A stretch of DNA of 59,900 nucleotides from Caulobacteraceae bacterium (GTDB lineage Bacteria; Pseudomonadota; Alphaproteobacteria; Caulobacterales; Caulobacteraceae): contig CANJXI010000016.1 in the NCBI GenBank assembly GCA_947478785.1, positions 1 to 59,900 on the forward strand, in the 5' to 3' direction. Each line of letters opens with the position of its first letter. Position 1 is the first letter of the stretch. Positions 8,111-17,202 of this stretch are shown here, in pieces. A program made the position numbers and the translations under genes. A model generated the notes under the pieces. That model made no database searches and was not told where the DNA came from. It saw only the letters and a program-made list of their open reading frames with translations.

Positions 8111-8848
8111 TCAGCGCCAGGTCTGGCCCCCGTCGACGGTGATCTCGGTGCCGGTGGTGTAGCCGGACTCCTCGCTCGACAGGTAGAGCGCGGCGTTGGC
8201 GATGTCGTCGGTAGTGCCCAGGCGCTTCAGCGCCGCGCGCGCGTTGGCCCGCGCCAGGTGCTCGGGGTTCTCCCAGATGTAGCGGGTCATCTCGGTGCGG
8301 ATCGTGCCGGGGCAGATCGCATTTGCGCGGATGGTCGGCGCAAGCTCCAGGGCCAGGCACTTGGTCAGCATGATCAGGCCACCCTTGGTCGCCGAATAGC
8401 CGGACGTGCCGTCCATGGGCACGTAGCCGCTCACCGAGGCGACGTTGACGATGGTCGCGCGCGGCGCGGCCCTGAGCGCCGGCAACGCCGCCTTGATCAG
8501 GTTGAACGGCCCCTGGAGGTTGACCGCGATCATCGTCGCGAATTCCGCCGCGGTCAGGTCCTCGAACATCTTCTGGACCAGCAGGCCCGCGGCGTTGACG
8601 ATGCCGTCCAGGCCGCCCAGGCCCTCGACGGCGGAAGCCACCGTCTGCTCGACCTCGGCCGGGATGGACACGTCGCAGCGATAGCTCGCGGCGCCCAGCC
8701 GCCCGGCGGTCTCGGCGACGCCCGCTTCATTGCGGTCCACCAGCGCGAGCGACGCGCCCTGGGCCGCGAACATCTCGGCGATGCCCCGGCCCATGCCGCT
8801 GGCCGCCCCTGTGACCAGGATGCGCCGTCCGTCCAACCTGCCAGCCAT
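8111..8848 (-). CDS. SDR family oxidoreductase
   Basis: A classical short-chain dehydrogenase of 245 residues. Cofactor motif TGAASGMG at 13-20, NAAG near 85-88, catalytic Ser138, Tyr151 and Lys155 (YSATK), and the C-terminal GTEITVDGGQTW end. An Asp near residue 38 (LVDRN) suggests NAD rather than NADP. Likely oxidises or reduces a hydroxy/keto group; the substrate is unknown. I chose ATG 8848, which begins with MAGRLDG; an in-frame start at 8950 lies within the neighbouring hydrolase. The hydrolase upstream ends at 8850, so the two overlap or abut and form one unit. Confidence 0.88.
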   Translation of the reverse strand: MAGRLDGRRILVTGAASGMGRGIAEMFAAQGASLALVDRNEAGVAETAGRLGAASYRCDVSIPAEVEQTVASAVEGLGGLDGIVNAAGLLVQKMFEDLTAAEFATMIAVNLQGPFNLIKAALPALRAAPRATIVNVASVSGYVPMDGTSGYSATKGGLIMLTKCLALELAPTIRANAICPGTIRTEMTRYIWENPEHLARANARAALKRLGTTDDIANAALYLSSEESGYTTGTEITVDGGQTWR

Positions 8849-8849
8849 A

Positions 8850-9818
8850 TTAACGTCCCGCCTCTGCAATTCGGTCTTTGATCCAGGCGCCCGCCTCGGC
8901 CACGGCCTCGGCCACCACCGGCACGGCGCCGGCCGCGCCGAGGTAGCCATGCAGCATGCCCGCCTCGCGCCGCGTCTTCACAGGTACGCCCGCCTTGGCG
9001 AGCCTGGCCGCATAGGCCAGGCCCTCGTCGCGCAGGGGGTCGAGCTCGGCCACATAGATGAGGCTTGGCGGCAGGCCCGCGGCGTCGGCGACGCGCAAGG
9101 GGGATATCCGCGGGTCGCCGCGGTCCACGCCATCGGGACAGTAGTGGTCCCAGAACCATTTCATGTCGGCGGTCGACAGCAACCAGTTGCGGCCGCCGAC
9201 CTGCCGGTAGGAGCCCGTCTCCAGATCGTGGTCGGTGACGGGATAGGCCAGGAACTGACCGGCGATCGCCGGGCCACCGGTATCGCGGGCCCGGATCGCG
9301 CAGGCGGCCGCCAGGTTGCCGCCGGCGCTCTCGCCGACCAGCACGACCGGTCCGGGCGACTGGGCGGCGGCCCATTCCAGCACGGCGTAGGCGTCGTCCA
9401 GCGGGGCAGGATAGGGATGCTCGGGCGCGAGCCGGTACTCGACGCTGACCAGTTCGCAGCCGGCGCCCGCGGCGAGGCGGCGGCAGGTGGCGTCCGACAT
9501 GTCGATGTCGCCGATCACCCAGCCGCCGGCGTGCAGGTAGACGCAGACGCCCGCGACCTCGCCCCTGGGCCTGTAGCGGCGGATGGTGATCGGGCCGTGC
9601 GGGCCCGCGACAGTCTCATCGGTGACCGAGGCGAGCTCGGGCAGGCCCACGGGCGGCGGCGCGGCCGCCAGGCTGGCGCGCATCATCTCGCGGGCCTGCG
9701 GCGCGCTCCCCTGGTGGAAATAGGGCCGGCCGGCGGCCGCATAGGCCTCGACGATGGCGCGATAGTACGGGTGCATGGCGGCGAGGCCGTCGTCCGCGGC
9801 ATCGGAAGCGCTGACCAT
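8850..9818 (-). CDS. Alpha/beta hydrolase, HSL (hormone-sensitive lipase) type
   Basis: A 322-residue carboxylesterase of the hormone-sensitive lipase group. The oxyanion motif is HAGGW at residues 96-100 (usual form HGGGW), the nucleophile is Ser164 in GESAGG, and the acid and base are Asp260 (ELDPLRD) and His290 (MLHGY). No signal peptide, so it is cytoplasmic. It probably hydrolyses an ester or lactone. ATG 9818 is preceded by GGGAGGG. It is divergent from the amidohydrolase at 10000 across a 181-base region holding a GTTGCAT element. Confidence 0.9.
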   Translation of the reverse strand: MVSASDAADDGLAAMHPYYRAIVEAYAAAGRPYFHQGSAPQAREMMRASLAAAPPPVGLPELASVTDETVAGPHGPITIRRYRPRGEVAGVCVYLHAGGWVIGDIDMSDATCRRLAAGAGCELVSVEYRLAPEHPYPAPLDDAYAVLEWAAAQSPGPVVLVGESAGGNLAAACAIRARDTGGPAIAGQFLAYPVTDHDLETGSYRQVGGRNWLLSTADMKWFWDHYCPDGVDRGDPRISPLRVADAAGLPPSLIYVAELDPLRDEGLAYAARLAKAGVPVKTRREAGMLHGYLGAAGAVPVVAEAVAEAGAWIKDRIAEAGR

Positions 9819-9880
9819 GATTTCCCTCCCATTTGGGCTCGTTCGGGCGGCCCCGCGCAGCTTGGAAACGCACATAGCAC

Positions 9881-9908
9881 GTTGCATTTGGGGGGGTGAA
9901 GAGCTAGC
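9881..9908 (+). promoter_or_regulatory. GTTGCAT element with GCTAGC -10-like site
   Basis: In the divergent region before the amidohydrolase: ACGTTGCAT (GTTGCAT 9881-9887), then 16 bases from TTGCAT to CTAG in GCTAGC (9903-9908). TTGGAAACGC lies ten bases further upstream (9862-9871) and recurs exactly at 14917-14926 before the next such element. This is probably a promoter or operator of the operon starting at 10000, inferred from the recurrence. Confidence 0.45.
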
Positions 9909-9999
9909 GTTTTTCGTCTGGAACGACCCGTTTAGGGCGACATCCTGAAGAGCCGGGCGGCGCCGGCCAGGGGTCGAAAAACGCCTGGAGGACCATCCC

Positions 10000-11226
10000 A
10001 TGTCCGAGACCTCGACCGCCCCGCGCGCTGGCGCAGCCGACCTTCTACAGGACATCAAGGTCATCGACGTCGACACCCACATCAGCGAGCCGCTGGACCT
10101 GTGGACCTCCCGCGCGCCGGCCAAGTACCGCGACCGCGTCCCGCAGATGAGGAAGACCGGCGACAAGTGGGTCTGGACGATCGACGGCGACCGATCGATG
10201 GGCACGGGCTCGGCCTCGAGCGTGGTTCACGCCGATGGACGCAAGGCCGACGGGATCGAGTTCTCGGAATGGCTGGTCGACCAAGTCCATCCCGGCTGCT
10301 CCAAGGTCAAGGAGCGGCTGCAGGTGATGGATGAGAGCGGCATCCATGCGCAGATCATCTATCCGAACGTGATGGGCTTCGCCGGACAGGGGCGTGGCCC
10401 CTCCGGCGGCCCCAAGCTCCCACCGGTGGATCCGGAGCTGCGGCTGCTCAGCACCACGATCTACAACGACGCCATGGCCGAGATGCAGGCCGATTCCGGC
10501 AACCGCCTGCTGCCCATGGCGCTGCTCCCCTGGTGGGACATCGACCTGGCGGTCAAGGAAGCCGAGCGCTGCCACGCGCTGGGGATGCGCGGGGTGAACA
10601 TCAACTCCGATCCGCACCTGAACGGGATGCAGGACCTCAGCGGAGACTACTGGACGCCGCTCTGGGAGCTCTGCAGCGACAAGGCCCTGCCGGTGAATTT
10701 CCACATCGGCGCCAGCGACTCGAGCATGAGCTGGTACGGCGAATCCCCCTGGCCCTCCATGTCGCCCGGCAAGAAGCTGACGCTGGGCGGGACGATGATG
10801 TTCCTGAGCAACGCCAAGGTGGTCTCCAACCTGATCGTCTCGGGCCTGCTGGAGCGCTTCCCCAAGCTGAACTTCGTCTCCGTGGAGAGCGGCCTGGGCT
10901 GGCTTCCCTTCATCCTGGAGGCGTTGGAGTACGGCCTGGCCGAGAACGGCGCGGAAGGCCGGGCGAACCTGTCGATGACGCCGCTCGAATATTTCCGCCG
11001 GCAGATCTACGCCTGCTTCTGGTTCGAGAACCGCGACGTCGTCTCGACGATCCGCAAGCTGGGCGTCGACAACGTGATGTTCGAGACCGATTTCCCGCAT
11101 CCGACCTGCCTCTACCCGAAGCCGCTCGAGCACGCGGTCGAGGGCCTGTCCGAGCTGACCTGGGACGAGCGGCGCAAGGTGATGAGCGGCAACGCGGCGA
11201 AACTGTATAATATCAAGCTGTCCTGA
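10000..11226 (+). CDS. Amidohydrolase family protein, ACMSD-like TIM barrel
   Basis: A 408-residue metal-dependent amidohydrolase (amidohydro_2/ACMSD-like). The first strand has IDVDTHISE with Asp25 and His27, the DxH metal site of this branch; later come VNFHIG (His on strand 5) and FETDFPHP (Asp on strand 8). Relatives decarboxylate or hydrolyse small cyclic or aromatic acids. GGAGG lies upstream of the ATG. It is the first of three plus-strand genes, followed by a TauD-type dioxygenase and a MaoC hydratase. A paralogue with the same motifs is at 46554. Confidence 0.88.
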   Translation: MSETSTAPRAGAADLLQDIKVIDVDTHISEPLDLWTSRAPAKYRDRVPQMRKTGDKWVWTIDGDRSMGTGSASSVVHADGRKADGIEFSEWLVDQVHPGCSKVKERLQVMDESGIHAQIIYPNVMGFAGQGRGPSGGPKLPPVDPELRLLSTTIYNDAMAEMQADSGNRLLPMALLPWWDIDLAVKEAERCHALGMRGVNINSDPHLNGMQDLSGDYWTPLWELCSDKALPVNFHIGASDSSMSWYGESPWPSMSPGKKLTLGGTMMFLSNAKVVSNLIVSGLLERFPKLNFVSVESGLGWLPFILEALEYGLAENGAEGRANLSMTPLEYFRRQIYACFWFENRDVVSTIRKLGVDNVMFETDFPHPTCLYPKPLEHAVEGLSELTWDERRKVMSGNAAKLYNIKLS

Positions 11227-11266
11227 ACCTGCGACCCGCCTCGCGGCGGGCTAGGGAGGAACCCCC

Positions 11267-12244
11267 ATGACCGACACGCTGCTCGCTCCGCACGTCACGG
11301 GCCTTCCGTTCACCGTGGGGCCCCTGCGGGAGGGGCTGGCTTTCGGCGCCAAGGTCGAAGGCCTGACGCTGAAGGACCTCGACCGCCAGGACGTCCGGCA
11401 GGCCCTTTTCGACCTGTGGATCGACAAGGGGGTCATCCACTTCCGCGCCGACGACACCGCGGCCATGCAGGTGGCGCTGAGCGCCTGCTTCGGCGCGCTT
11501 GAGCGGCACATGTTCGAGGAATCCTGGGTCGCCGGCTGCCCGGAACTGGTGAACATAAAATTCTACCCCGAGGATGGCACGCTCTACGAGGTCGACGGAC
11601 AGCCGCGCGGCGGATGGCTCCCCTGGCATTCCGACCTGATCTATCGCGACCGGATCAACCGCGGCGGCATCCTGCGCCCCATCCAGCTGCCGAAGAAGGG
11701 TGGTGGCATGACCGGCTTCGTCGACCAGATCGCCGCCTACGACGCCCTGCCCAGCAAGCTGAAGCAGCGTATCGAAGGCCTGCACGTGGTCTATGTCATG
11801 GACCTCAACGCCGAGCATGCGCGCTTCGGCGTCGGCGAGCAGCGCCGGCTGGTCCGGTTCGCGAAATCCGCCACCAGCATCAACGCGCGGGAGTACCAGT
11901 ATCCGCGCGTGCTCCATCCGCTCGTCTTCCGGCAGAAGGAGACCGGCCGGCCGGTGCTCAACGTCTCCCCGTGGTTCGCGATGGGCATCTACGAACTGGG
12001 CGGACTCGAGGGCGAGGCGCTGCTGCGCGAGGTGGTCGGCTACTGCATCGACTCCAACAACGCCTATTTCCACGACTGGCAGGCCGGCGACATGGTCCTG
12101 TGGGACAACTGGCGCACCTTGCATTCCGCCACCGGAGTCGAGCCGGACGACACGCGGGTGATGTACCGCACGACCATCTCCGGCGACTATGCGCTGGGCC
12201 GCAGGCTCGACGCCGCCAGCGAACTCGCGGCGGTCGACGTCTGA
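11267..12244 (+). CDS. TauD/TfdA family Fe(II)/2-oxoglutarate dioxygenase
   Basis: A 325-residue non-haem iron dioxygenase. The iron ligands are visible: His121 and Asp123 in WHSDLIY and the distal His286 in RTLHSATG; Arg301 in MYRTTISGD is the expected 2-oxoglutarate anchor. It couples decarboxylation of 2-oxoglutarate to hydroxylation, typically next to an acid or ether group. It follows the amidohydrolase by 40 bases, with GGAGGA in front of the ATG, and precedes a MaoC hydratase, so it probably hydroxylates an intermediate of this operon. Substrate unknown. Confidence 0.92.
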   Translation: MTDTLLAPHVTGLPFTVGPLREGLAFGAKVEGLTLKDLDRQDVRQALFDLWIDKGVIHFRADDTAAMQVALSACFGALERHMFEESWVAGCPELVNIKFYPEDGTLYEVDGQPRGGWLPWHSDLIYRDRINRGGILRPIQLPKKGGGMTGFVDQIAAYDALPSKLKQRIEGLHVVYVMDLNAEHARFGVGEQRRLVRFAKSATSINAREYQYPRVLHPLVFRQKETGRPVLNVSPWFAMGIYELGGLEGEALLREVVGYCIDSNNAYFHDWQAGDMVLWDNWRTLHSATGVEPDDTRVMYRTTISGDYALGRRLDAASELAAVDV

Positions 12245-12269
12245 CCCGCATGACGAAGAGGCGATCGGC

Positions 12270-13139
12270 GTGAGCCTGGCGGACACCGCGTCGCGCCTGT
12301 CGCTGGACATGCTAGACTCCGTCGCGCGGGATATCCCGGTCTCGTGGGACGAGCGCGACACCATCCTCTACGCGCTGGGGGTTGGCGCTGGCCTGGGCGC
12401 GCCGGACCGCGAGCTTCAGTTCACCACCGAAAATACCGGCCGGATAGGCCTGCAGGCCCTGCCGAGTTTTCTCACGGTCCTCCTCGTGCCGAAACTCCCG
12501 CCGGCGATCGAGCGGCTGGACAAGGCCCCATTCCTGCACGCCGAACAGCGGATCGAACTGCTTGGCGTCCTGCCGCCGTCCGGATCCGGGCTGGTGAACT
12601 CATGCGTCGAGGCCCTGCACGACAAGGGCGACAACGCCATCGTCGTGGTGGCGGCCGAACTCCGCGACGCGGGGAGCGGCGCGCTGATCGGCCGTTCGCG
12701 GGCCAGCATGTACGTGCGCGGCGGCGGCGGCTTCGGGGGCGCGCGCGGCGCGAGCACGCCCTGGGCCGCCCCGACGGCGGCGCCCGACCTGCGCGTGATC
12801 CATCCGACCCGCCCCGAGCAGGCCCTGCTCTATCGGCTGTCCGGCGACCGCCATCCGCTGCACAGCGATCCGGCCTTCGCTAGGCGGCAGGGGTTCGCGG
12901 CGCCGATACTCCACGGCCTGGCCACCTATGGGTTCGCCTGCCGCGCCCTGGTCGAGGGCGTCTGCGCCGGCGACGCGACCCGCCTGCGATCGATGCGCGG
13001 CCGCTTCTCGCGGCCGATCCTGCCCGGCGAGACGCTGACCACGGAGATCTGGCTCGCCAACGAGGGTCGGGCGGTGTTCCGCACCGTCGACGAGGCTGGG
13101 TCGGTGATCATCGACCGCGGAGAGGCCATGGCCGGCTAA
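12270..13139 (+). CDS. MaoC-like enoyl-CoA hydratase 2
   Basis: A 289-residue two-hotdog hydratase. The hydratase-2 signature is at about residues 190-198, LSGDRHPLH, with catalytic Asp193 and His198; the usual Asn between them is His here, which is tolerated in related proteins. PILHGLATYG follows as expected. It hydrates trans-2-enoyl-CoA to (R)-3-hydroxyacyl-CoA. The GTG at 12270 with GAAGAG upstream is the likely start; the in-frame ATG at 12189 lies inside the dioxygenase gene. Third gene of the 10000 operon. Confidence 0.88.
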   Translation: MSLADTASRLSLDMLDSVARDIPVSWDERDTILYALGVGAGLGAPDRELQFTTENTGRIGLQALPSFLTVLLVPKLPPAIERLDKAPFLHAEQRIELLGVLPPSGSGLVNSCVEALHDKGDNAIVVVAAELRDAGSGALIGRSRASMYVRGGGGFGGARGASTPWAAPTAAPDLRVIHPTRPEQALLYRLSGDRHPLHSDPAFARRQGFAAPILHGLATYGFACRALVEGVCAGDATRLRSMRGRFSRPILPGETLTTEIWLANEGRAVFRTVDEAGSVIIDRGEAMAG

Positions 13140-13154
13140 TGGCCGGCGCCCGCG

Positions 13155-14552
13155 CTACATCGCGTCGAGGAGCTTGCCGGGATTGAGGATGTGTTCGGGA
13201 TCGAGGGCCTTCTTGAGCACCGCCATCAGTTCCAGCTCCCGCGGTGAGCGGGTCCAGCTGAGGTAGGGCGCGCGCGACATGCCGATGCCGTGCTCGGCGG
13301 CGATGGAGCCGCCCACCCGGCGAACGGCGTCGAACACCGCGACGTCGAACTTGCGCTGGATCTCCTTGTCCAGGGCGCCGACCGAGATGTTGGCGTGCAG
13401 GTTGCCGTCGCCCGCGTGGCCGTAGAACACCATCTGAATGTCAGGGAAGATCGCCCGCAGGCTGGCGCGCACATCGTCGGCGAAGGCCGCCATGTCGCGC
13501 AGGCCCATGCTGGCGTCGTAGCTGGCGAACGGCCGCATCGTGGACATCCCGGGGCCCAGGTCCTCGCGGATCGCCCAGATATTCTCCCGTTCGCGGTCGG
13601 AACTGGCGATCACCGCGTCCTTGACCAGGCCCTGTTCCATCAGGTCGGCCAGGGCCCGCTCGAACTGCGACGCATCGACTTCGGCGTCGCCGCCCATGGC
13701 TTCGAGAAGGGCGTAGTGGGAGTGGCCGACGGGCATCGGGCGCGGGCGCACCGGCAGCTGAGCTTCCGTCATGCGTTCGTAGAAGTCCGCCCACATGATC
13801 TCGAACGACGAGAGCCGCCCCGAAAGGACGACCTCCAGCCGGCGCAGGACCTTGGCGGCGTCATCGAAGCTGTCCATGGCGACGAGCGCGGTCTGGCGCG
13901 TGGTCGGCAACGGCCGGATCCGTAGCACCGCGCGGGTCACCACACCCAAGGTGCCCTCGCTGCCGATCAGCAGGTGCTTCCAGTTATAGCCGGCGTTGTC
14001 CTTCAGCATCTTGGTGAGCGAGGAGATCACCGTGCCGTCGGCGAGCACCGCCTCCACGCCGATCACCATGTCGCGCATCATGCCCCAGCGCAGCACGCGG
14101 TTGCCGCCGGCGTTGGTGCCGATCACCCCGCCGATGGTGGCCGAGCCGCGGGCGCCCAGGTCGATCGGCAGCAGCGCGCCTTCCGCCTCGGCGGCCTCGT
14201 GGGCGACCTGCAGGACGCAACCGGCCTCGACCGTCATGGTCATGGAGATCAGGTCGATCTCGACGATGCGGTTCATGCGCTCCAGCGACAGCGAGATGCC
14301 GCCGTCCACGGGCACCGCCGCGCCGCAGGTGCTGGTCTGGCCGCCGATCACCGTCACCGGCACGCTGTTTTCCGCCGCCACCCGCATCACCGCGGCGACC
14401 TCTTCGGTCGAGGCCGGACGCACCATGAACGCCGGCTTGGACGTGTACTTGTGCGAGATGTCGGTGCGGTAGCGCTCGCCGATGTCGTCGCCGGTGAACA
14501 CCTGCGAGGCGCCTACGATCTCAATGAGCTTGGGGCCGATGTCCTGCATCAT
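13155..14552 (-). CDS. FAD-linked oxidase, GlcD/D-2-hydroxyacid dehydrogenase type
   Basis: A 465-residue flavoprotein of the VAO/PCMH fold. The FAD loop (GGQTSTCGAAVP) lies at about residues 70-81, GARGSATIGGVIGTNAGG at about 135-150 binds the isoalloxazine side, and the C-terminus has AEHGIGMSRAPYL as in D-lactate and glycolate oxidases. It would oxidise a D-2-hydroxy acid and pass electrons on; the ferredoxin 38 bases upstream in the same operon is a possible partner. Two ATGs adjoin (14552 and 14549); GGAG suits either. Confidence 0.88.
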   Translation of the reverse strand: MMQDIGPKLIEIVGASQVFTGDDIGERYRTDISHKYTSKPAFMVRPASTEEVAAVMRVAAENSVPVTVIGGQTSTCGAAVPVDGGISLSLERMNRIVEIDLISMTMTVEAGCVLQVAHEAAEAEGALLPIDLGARGSATIGGVIGTNAGGNRVLRWGMMRDMVIGVEAVLADGTVISSLTKMLKDNAGYNWKHLLIGSEGTLGVVTRAVLRIRPLPTTRQTALVAMDSFDDAAKVLRRLEVVLSGRLSSFEIMWADFYERMTEAQLPVRPRPMPVGHSHYALLEAMGGDAEVDASQFERALADLMEQGLVKDAVIASSDRERENIWAIREDLGPGMSTMRPFASYDASMGLRDMAAFADDVRASLRAIFPDIQMVFYGHAGDGNLHANISVGALDKEIQRKFDVAVFDAVRRVGGSIAAEHGIGMSRAPYLSWTRSPRELELMAVLKKALDPEHILNPGKLLDAM

Positions 14553-14590
14553 GATCTCCGGTTGTCTGGCCAGGCGCGGGGATGGCGGTT

Positions 14591-14785
14591 TCAGGATTTC
14601 TCGAGCCTGAGCGCCTGTTTCGGGCAGACGCTGACGGCGGCGCCGGCCTTGCCGACCAACTCCGGGGGCACGGTCTCGGAGATCACGACCAGGTTGCCGT
14701 CATCATCGAGGTCGAGCAGCTCCGGCGCCTCGACCGTGCACATGCCGTTGCCGTCGCAAAGCGGCCAGTTCACCACGAGTTTCAT
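14591..14785 (-). CDS. [3Fe-4S]-type ferredoxin
   Basis: A 64-residue single-cluster ferredoxin. Cys10, Cys16 (CDGNGMC) and Cys54 (CPKQAL) are the three cluster ligands; the fourth Cys of [4Fe-4S] ferredoxins is absent (Asn13 at the variable position). Such ferredoxins usually feed cytochrome P450s, and this one may serve the P450 at 23635, although its direct neighbour is the FAD-linked oxidase. ATG 14785 lies after a GAGGGG-like site; longer frames run into the divergent region. Confidence 0.88.
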   Translation of the reverse strand: MKLVVNWPLCDGNGMCTVEAPELLDLDDDGNLVVISETVPPELVGKAGAAVSVCPKQALRLEKS

Positions 14786-14916
14786 GCCTGCGCCCTCCCC
14801 TCGCCCGTGGGTCTCGCTATAGCGACGTTTCCCGCCGGCCGGCCGATAATGACACGTGTTCTGGGCATTGCCGGATGCGGCTGTCAAACACATATTCCCA
14901 GCCGGCCCGGGCGGGG

Positions 14917-14979
14917 TTGGAAACGCGGTATTGCATATCGCGCGTTGCATATTGCATTCTGACAGGGGCTCCCTAGAAC
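14917..14979 (+). promoter_or_regulatory. Promoter/operator region with repeated TTGCAT
   Basis: Before the operon at 15039: TTGGAAACGC (14917-14926, identical to 9862-9871), then TTGCAT at 14931, GTTGCAT at 14944-14950 and TTGCAT at 14952-14957. The last is followed after 15 bases by CTAG in CCTAGAAC (14972-14979), which matches the alphaproteobacterial -10 consensus GCTANAWC in seven of eight positions. AACGCG (14922) and CGCGTT (14941) form an inverted pair around the first TTGCAT. This is the best promoter candidate in the window. Confidence 0.5.
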
Positions 14980-15038
14980 GGGCCGCCGCGCCGCTTCTGG
15001 CGGTGCGGAGACCCTGAGGCGGCGAAAGGGCGTGCTGG

Positions 15039-16019
15039 ATGTTTCTCGCGGCTGACGAAGACGAGGCGGAAATCGTAGCCTCGGCCGCGGATTTCCTGGC
15101 GGACGCCATGCCCATCCAGCGGCTGCATGCCGAGCCCCCCCGGCCCGACATGGACCCCGACCTTCGCCAGAAGGTGGCGGAACTGGGCTGGTTCGGCCTT
15201 TCCGCGCCCGAAACGCTCGGCGGTTCCGGCCTGTCGGCGGTGGAACATGTGCTGTTCTTCCGCGAGGTCGGACGCAATTGCGGGCCCGTCGACATGCTGG
15301 CCCAGAGCCTCGGCCTGCTGACCGCGGCGGACGACGCCAAGCTAGCGGCGCGGATCCTGTCCGGCGAGACCGGCGTCGCGCTGGCGGTCGAACAGGGCGA
15401 GCGGCTGCGCATCCTGGGCGATCCCAGCGCCTCGGTGGCGCTCGCCGCCCGTCCGGACGGAGCCCAACTCCTCGATATCTCCGGCCTCGCGGCCGAGACC
15501 CGCCCGCCGCTCGATCCCACCACCTCCATGCGCCTGGTCGAGACCGCTCGCGCCACGCGGCTGGCCGGCGTGTCGGGGGGCGACGTCTGGCGGATGGGCC
15601 AGCTCGGGACGGCGGCCATGCTGGTCGGACTGGCCGAGACCGCGCTGGACCTGATCGTCGAATACGCCAAGATCCGCGAGACCTTCGGCCGCAAGATCGG
15701 CTCCTACCAGGCCGTCCGCCACCCGGCCGCGGACATGGCGCTGCGCGCCGAGGCCGCCCGCTCGCAGCTCTGGTACGCCGCGGCGGCGACCAAGGAGGGC
15801 AAGGCCGACGCCCAGGCGCACACCGACGCGGCCAAGCACCTGGCCAACATCGCCGGCGTGACCAACGCCGACTGGAACATCCAGCTGCACGGCGGCATCG
15901 GCATCACCGAGGAGCACGACGCCCACCTGCTGCTCAAGCACGCCCTGCTGCTGGTCAAGCTGTTCGGGTCGAAGCGGCCGCTGCTCGCCAGCCTTCTCCA
16001 CGCCAGGCTGGAGGACTAG
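15039..16019 (+). CDS. Acyl-CoA dehydrogenase, short partner subunit without catalytic Glu
   Basis: A 326-residue acyl-CoA dehydrogenase homologue. The C-terminal helical domain is intact (EYAKIRETFGRKIGSYQAVRH, QLHGGIGITEEHDAH), while the middle beta domain is reduced. The L-x-x-E-R motif that carries the catalytic Glu is absent: the corresponding stretch is around MGQLGTAAMLVGLAE. It is therefore likely the non-catalytic member of a heteromeric enzyme with the next gene, four bases downstream. First gene of a five-gene operon behind the TTGCAT promoter region. Confidence 0.88.
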   Translation: MFLAADEDEAEIVASAADFLADAMPIQRLHAEPPRPDMDPDLRQKVAELGWFGLSAPETLGGSGLSAVEHVLFFREVGRNCGPVDMLAQSLGLLTAADDAKLAARILSGETGVALAVEQGERLRILGDPSASVALAARPDGAQLLDISGLAAETRPPLDPTTSMRLVETARATRLAGVSGGDVWRMGQLGTAAMLVGLAETALDLIVEYAKIRETFGRKIGSYQAVRHPAADMALRAEAARSQLWYAAAATKEGKADAQAHTDAAKHLANIAGVTNADWNIQLHGGIGITEEHDAHLLLKHALLLVKLFGSKRPLLASLLHARLED

Positions 16020-16023
16020 CCCG

Positions 16024-17202
16024 ATGGACCTGACCTACTCCGACGAGGATCGCGCGTTCAGGGCGCGCGCGCGGGCCTGGCTGCGGGACAACGTGCCGGC
16101 CGAGCGGCGCCCTGTCTCCGGACCCGCCGCGGCGGTGTTCGACCGCGCCTGGCAGCGCAAACTCTTCGAGCACGGCTGGGCCGGGGTGGCCTGGCCCAAG
16201 GACTACGGCGGCCTGGGGCTGTCGAGCCTGCAACAGATCATCTGGTTCGAGGAACTGGCCCGGGCCAAGGCGCCGCACCACAACAACACCAGCTACGTGG
16301 CGCTGATGCATGCCGGCCCGACGCTGATCGCCCGCGGCACGGAGGCCCAGAAGGCCTATTACCTGCCGCGCATCCTTTCGGGCGAGGACCTCTGGTGCCA
16401 GGGCTTCTCGGAACCCAACGCCGGCTCCGACCTGGCCTCGCTGAAGACCCGGGGCGTGATCGACGGCGACCACATCGTGGTCACCGGCTCGAAGACTTGG
16501 ACCACCGACGCCCAGTACGCCGATGTCCAGGAACTGCTGATCCGCACCGACCCGGCCTCCGAACGCCACAAGGGGCTGACCTGGCTGATCTGCGACATGC
16601 GCACGCCTGGCATCGACATCCGGCCGATCCGCACCATGCTGCAGGACGACCACGTCAACACGGTCTTCTATGACGAGGTGCGCATCCCGCTCGCCAATGT
16701 AGTGGGCGAGGTGGGCCGCGGCTGGTCGACGGCGCTGACCACGCTCTCGTTCGAGCGCGGGCTTGGCTTCATCGGCGACCAGCTCGACCTCTACGAAAAG
16801 GTCGGCCGCGTGATCGAGCTTGCCCAGCGGGTCAAGCTGGAGGACGGGCGGCTGGCCATCGAGGACGACGCCATCGCCCAGCGGCTGGCCAGCCTGAAGG
16901 CCGACACCATGGCGATCCGCGCCATGACGCTGGCGCACATCACCGAGTCGGACCGCTCCGGCGAGCCCGGCCCCAAGGGCTCGCTGATGAAACTCCTGGT
17001 CACCGCCACCCACAAGGCGCTGAGCGAGGTGGTGGCCGATATCCTGGGCTGGGATTTCCTGGAGTTCGACGGCGACCGGGCCGCCTACCCCTGGACGTTC
17101 GACTATCTGTGGAGCTGGGTGTTCACCATCGCCGGGGGGACCAGCGAGATCCAGCGCGAGATCACCGCCGACCGGCTGCTCGAACTTCCGAGGGCGCGGT
17201 GA
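16024..17202 (+). CDS. Acyl-CoA dehydrogenase, catalytic subunit
   Basis: A full-length 392-residue acyl-CoA dehydrogenase. N-terminal helices start DLTYSDEDRAFRARARAWL, the flavin-contact loop SEPNAGSD is at 129-136, Glu244 in LSFERG is the expected catalytic base, and the C-terminus has IAGGTSEIQREITADRLLELP. It oxidises an acyl-CoA to the 2-enoyl-CoA. Neighbours in the operon are the Glu-less partner upstream and a Gfo/Idh-type protein whose GTG overlaps this stop codon (GTGA). Confidence 0.92.
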   Translation: MDLTYSDEDRAFRARARAWLRDNVPAERRPVSGPAAAVFDRAWQRKLFEHGWAGVAWPKDYGGLGLSSLQQIIWFEELARAKAPHHNNTSYVALMHAGPTLIARGTEAQKAYYLPRILSGEDLWCQGFSEPNAGSDLASLKTRGVIDGDHIVVTGSKTWTTDAQYADVQELLIRTDPASERHKGLTWLICDMRTPGIDIRPIRTMLQDDHVNTVFYDEVRIPLANVVGEVGRGWSTALTTLSFERGLGFIGDQLDLYEKVGRVIELAQRVKLEDGRLAIEDDAIAQRLASLKADTMAIRAMTLAHITESDRSGEPGPKGSLMKLLVTATHKALSEVVADILGWDFLEFDGDRAAYPWTFDYLWSWVFTIAGGTSEIQREITADRLLELPRAR

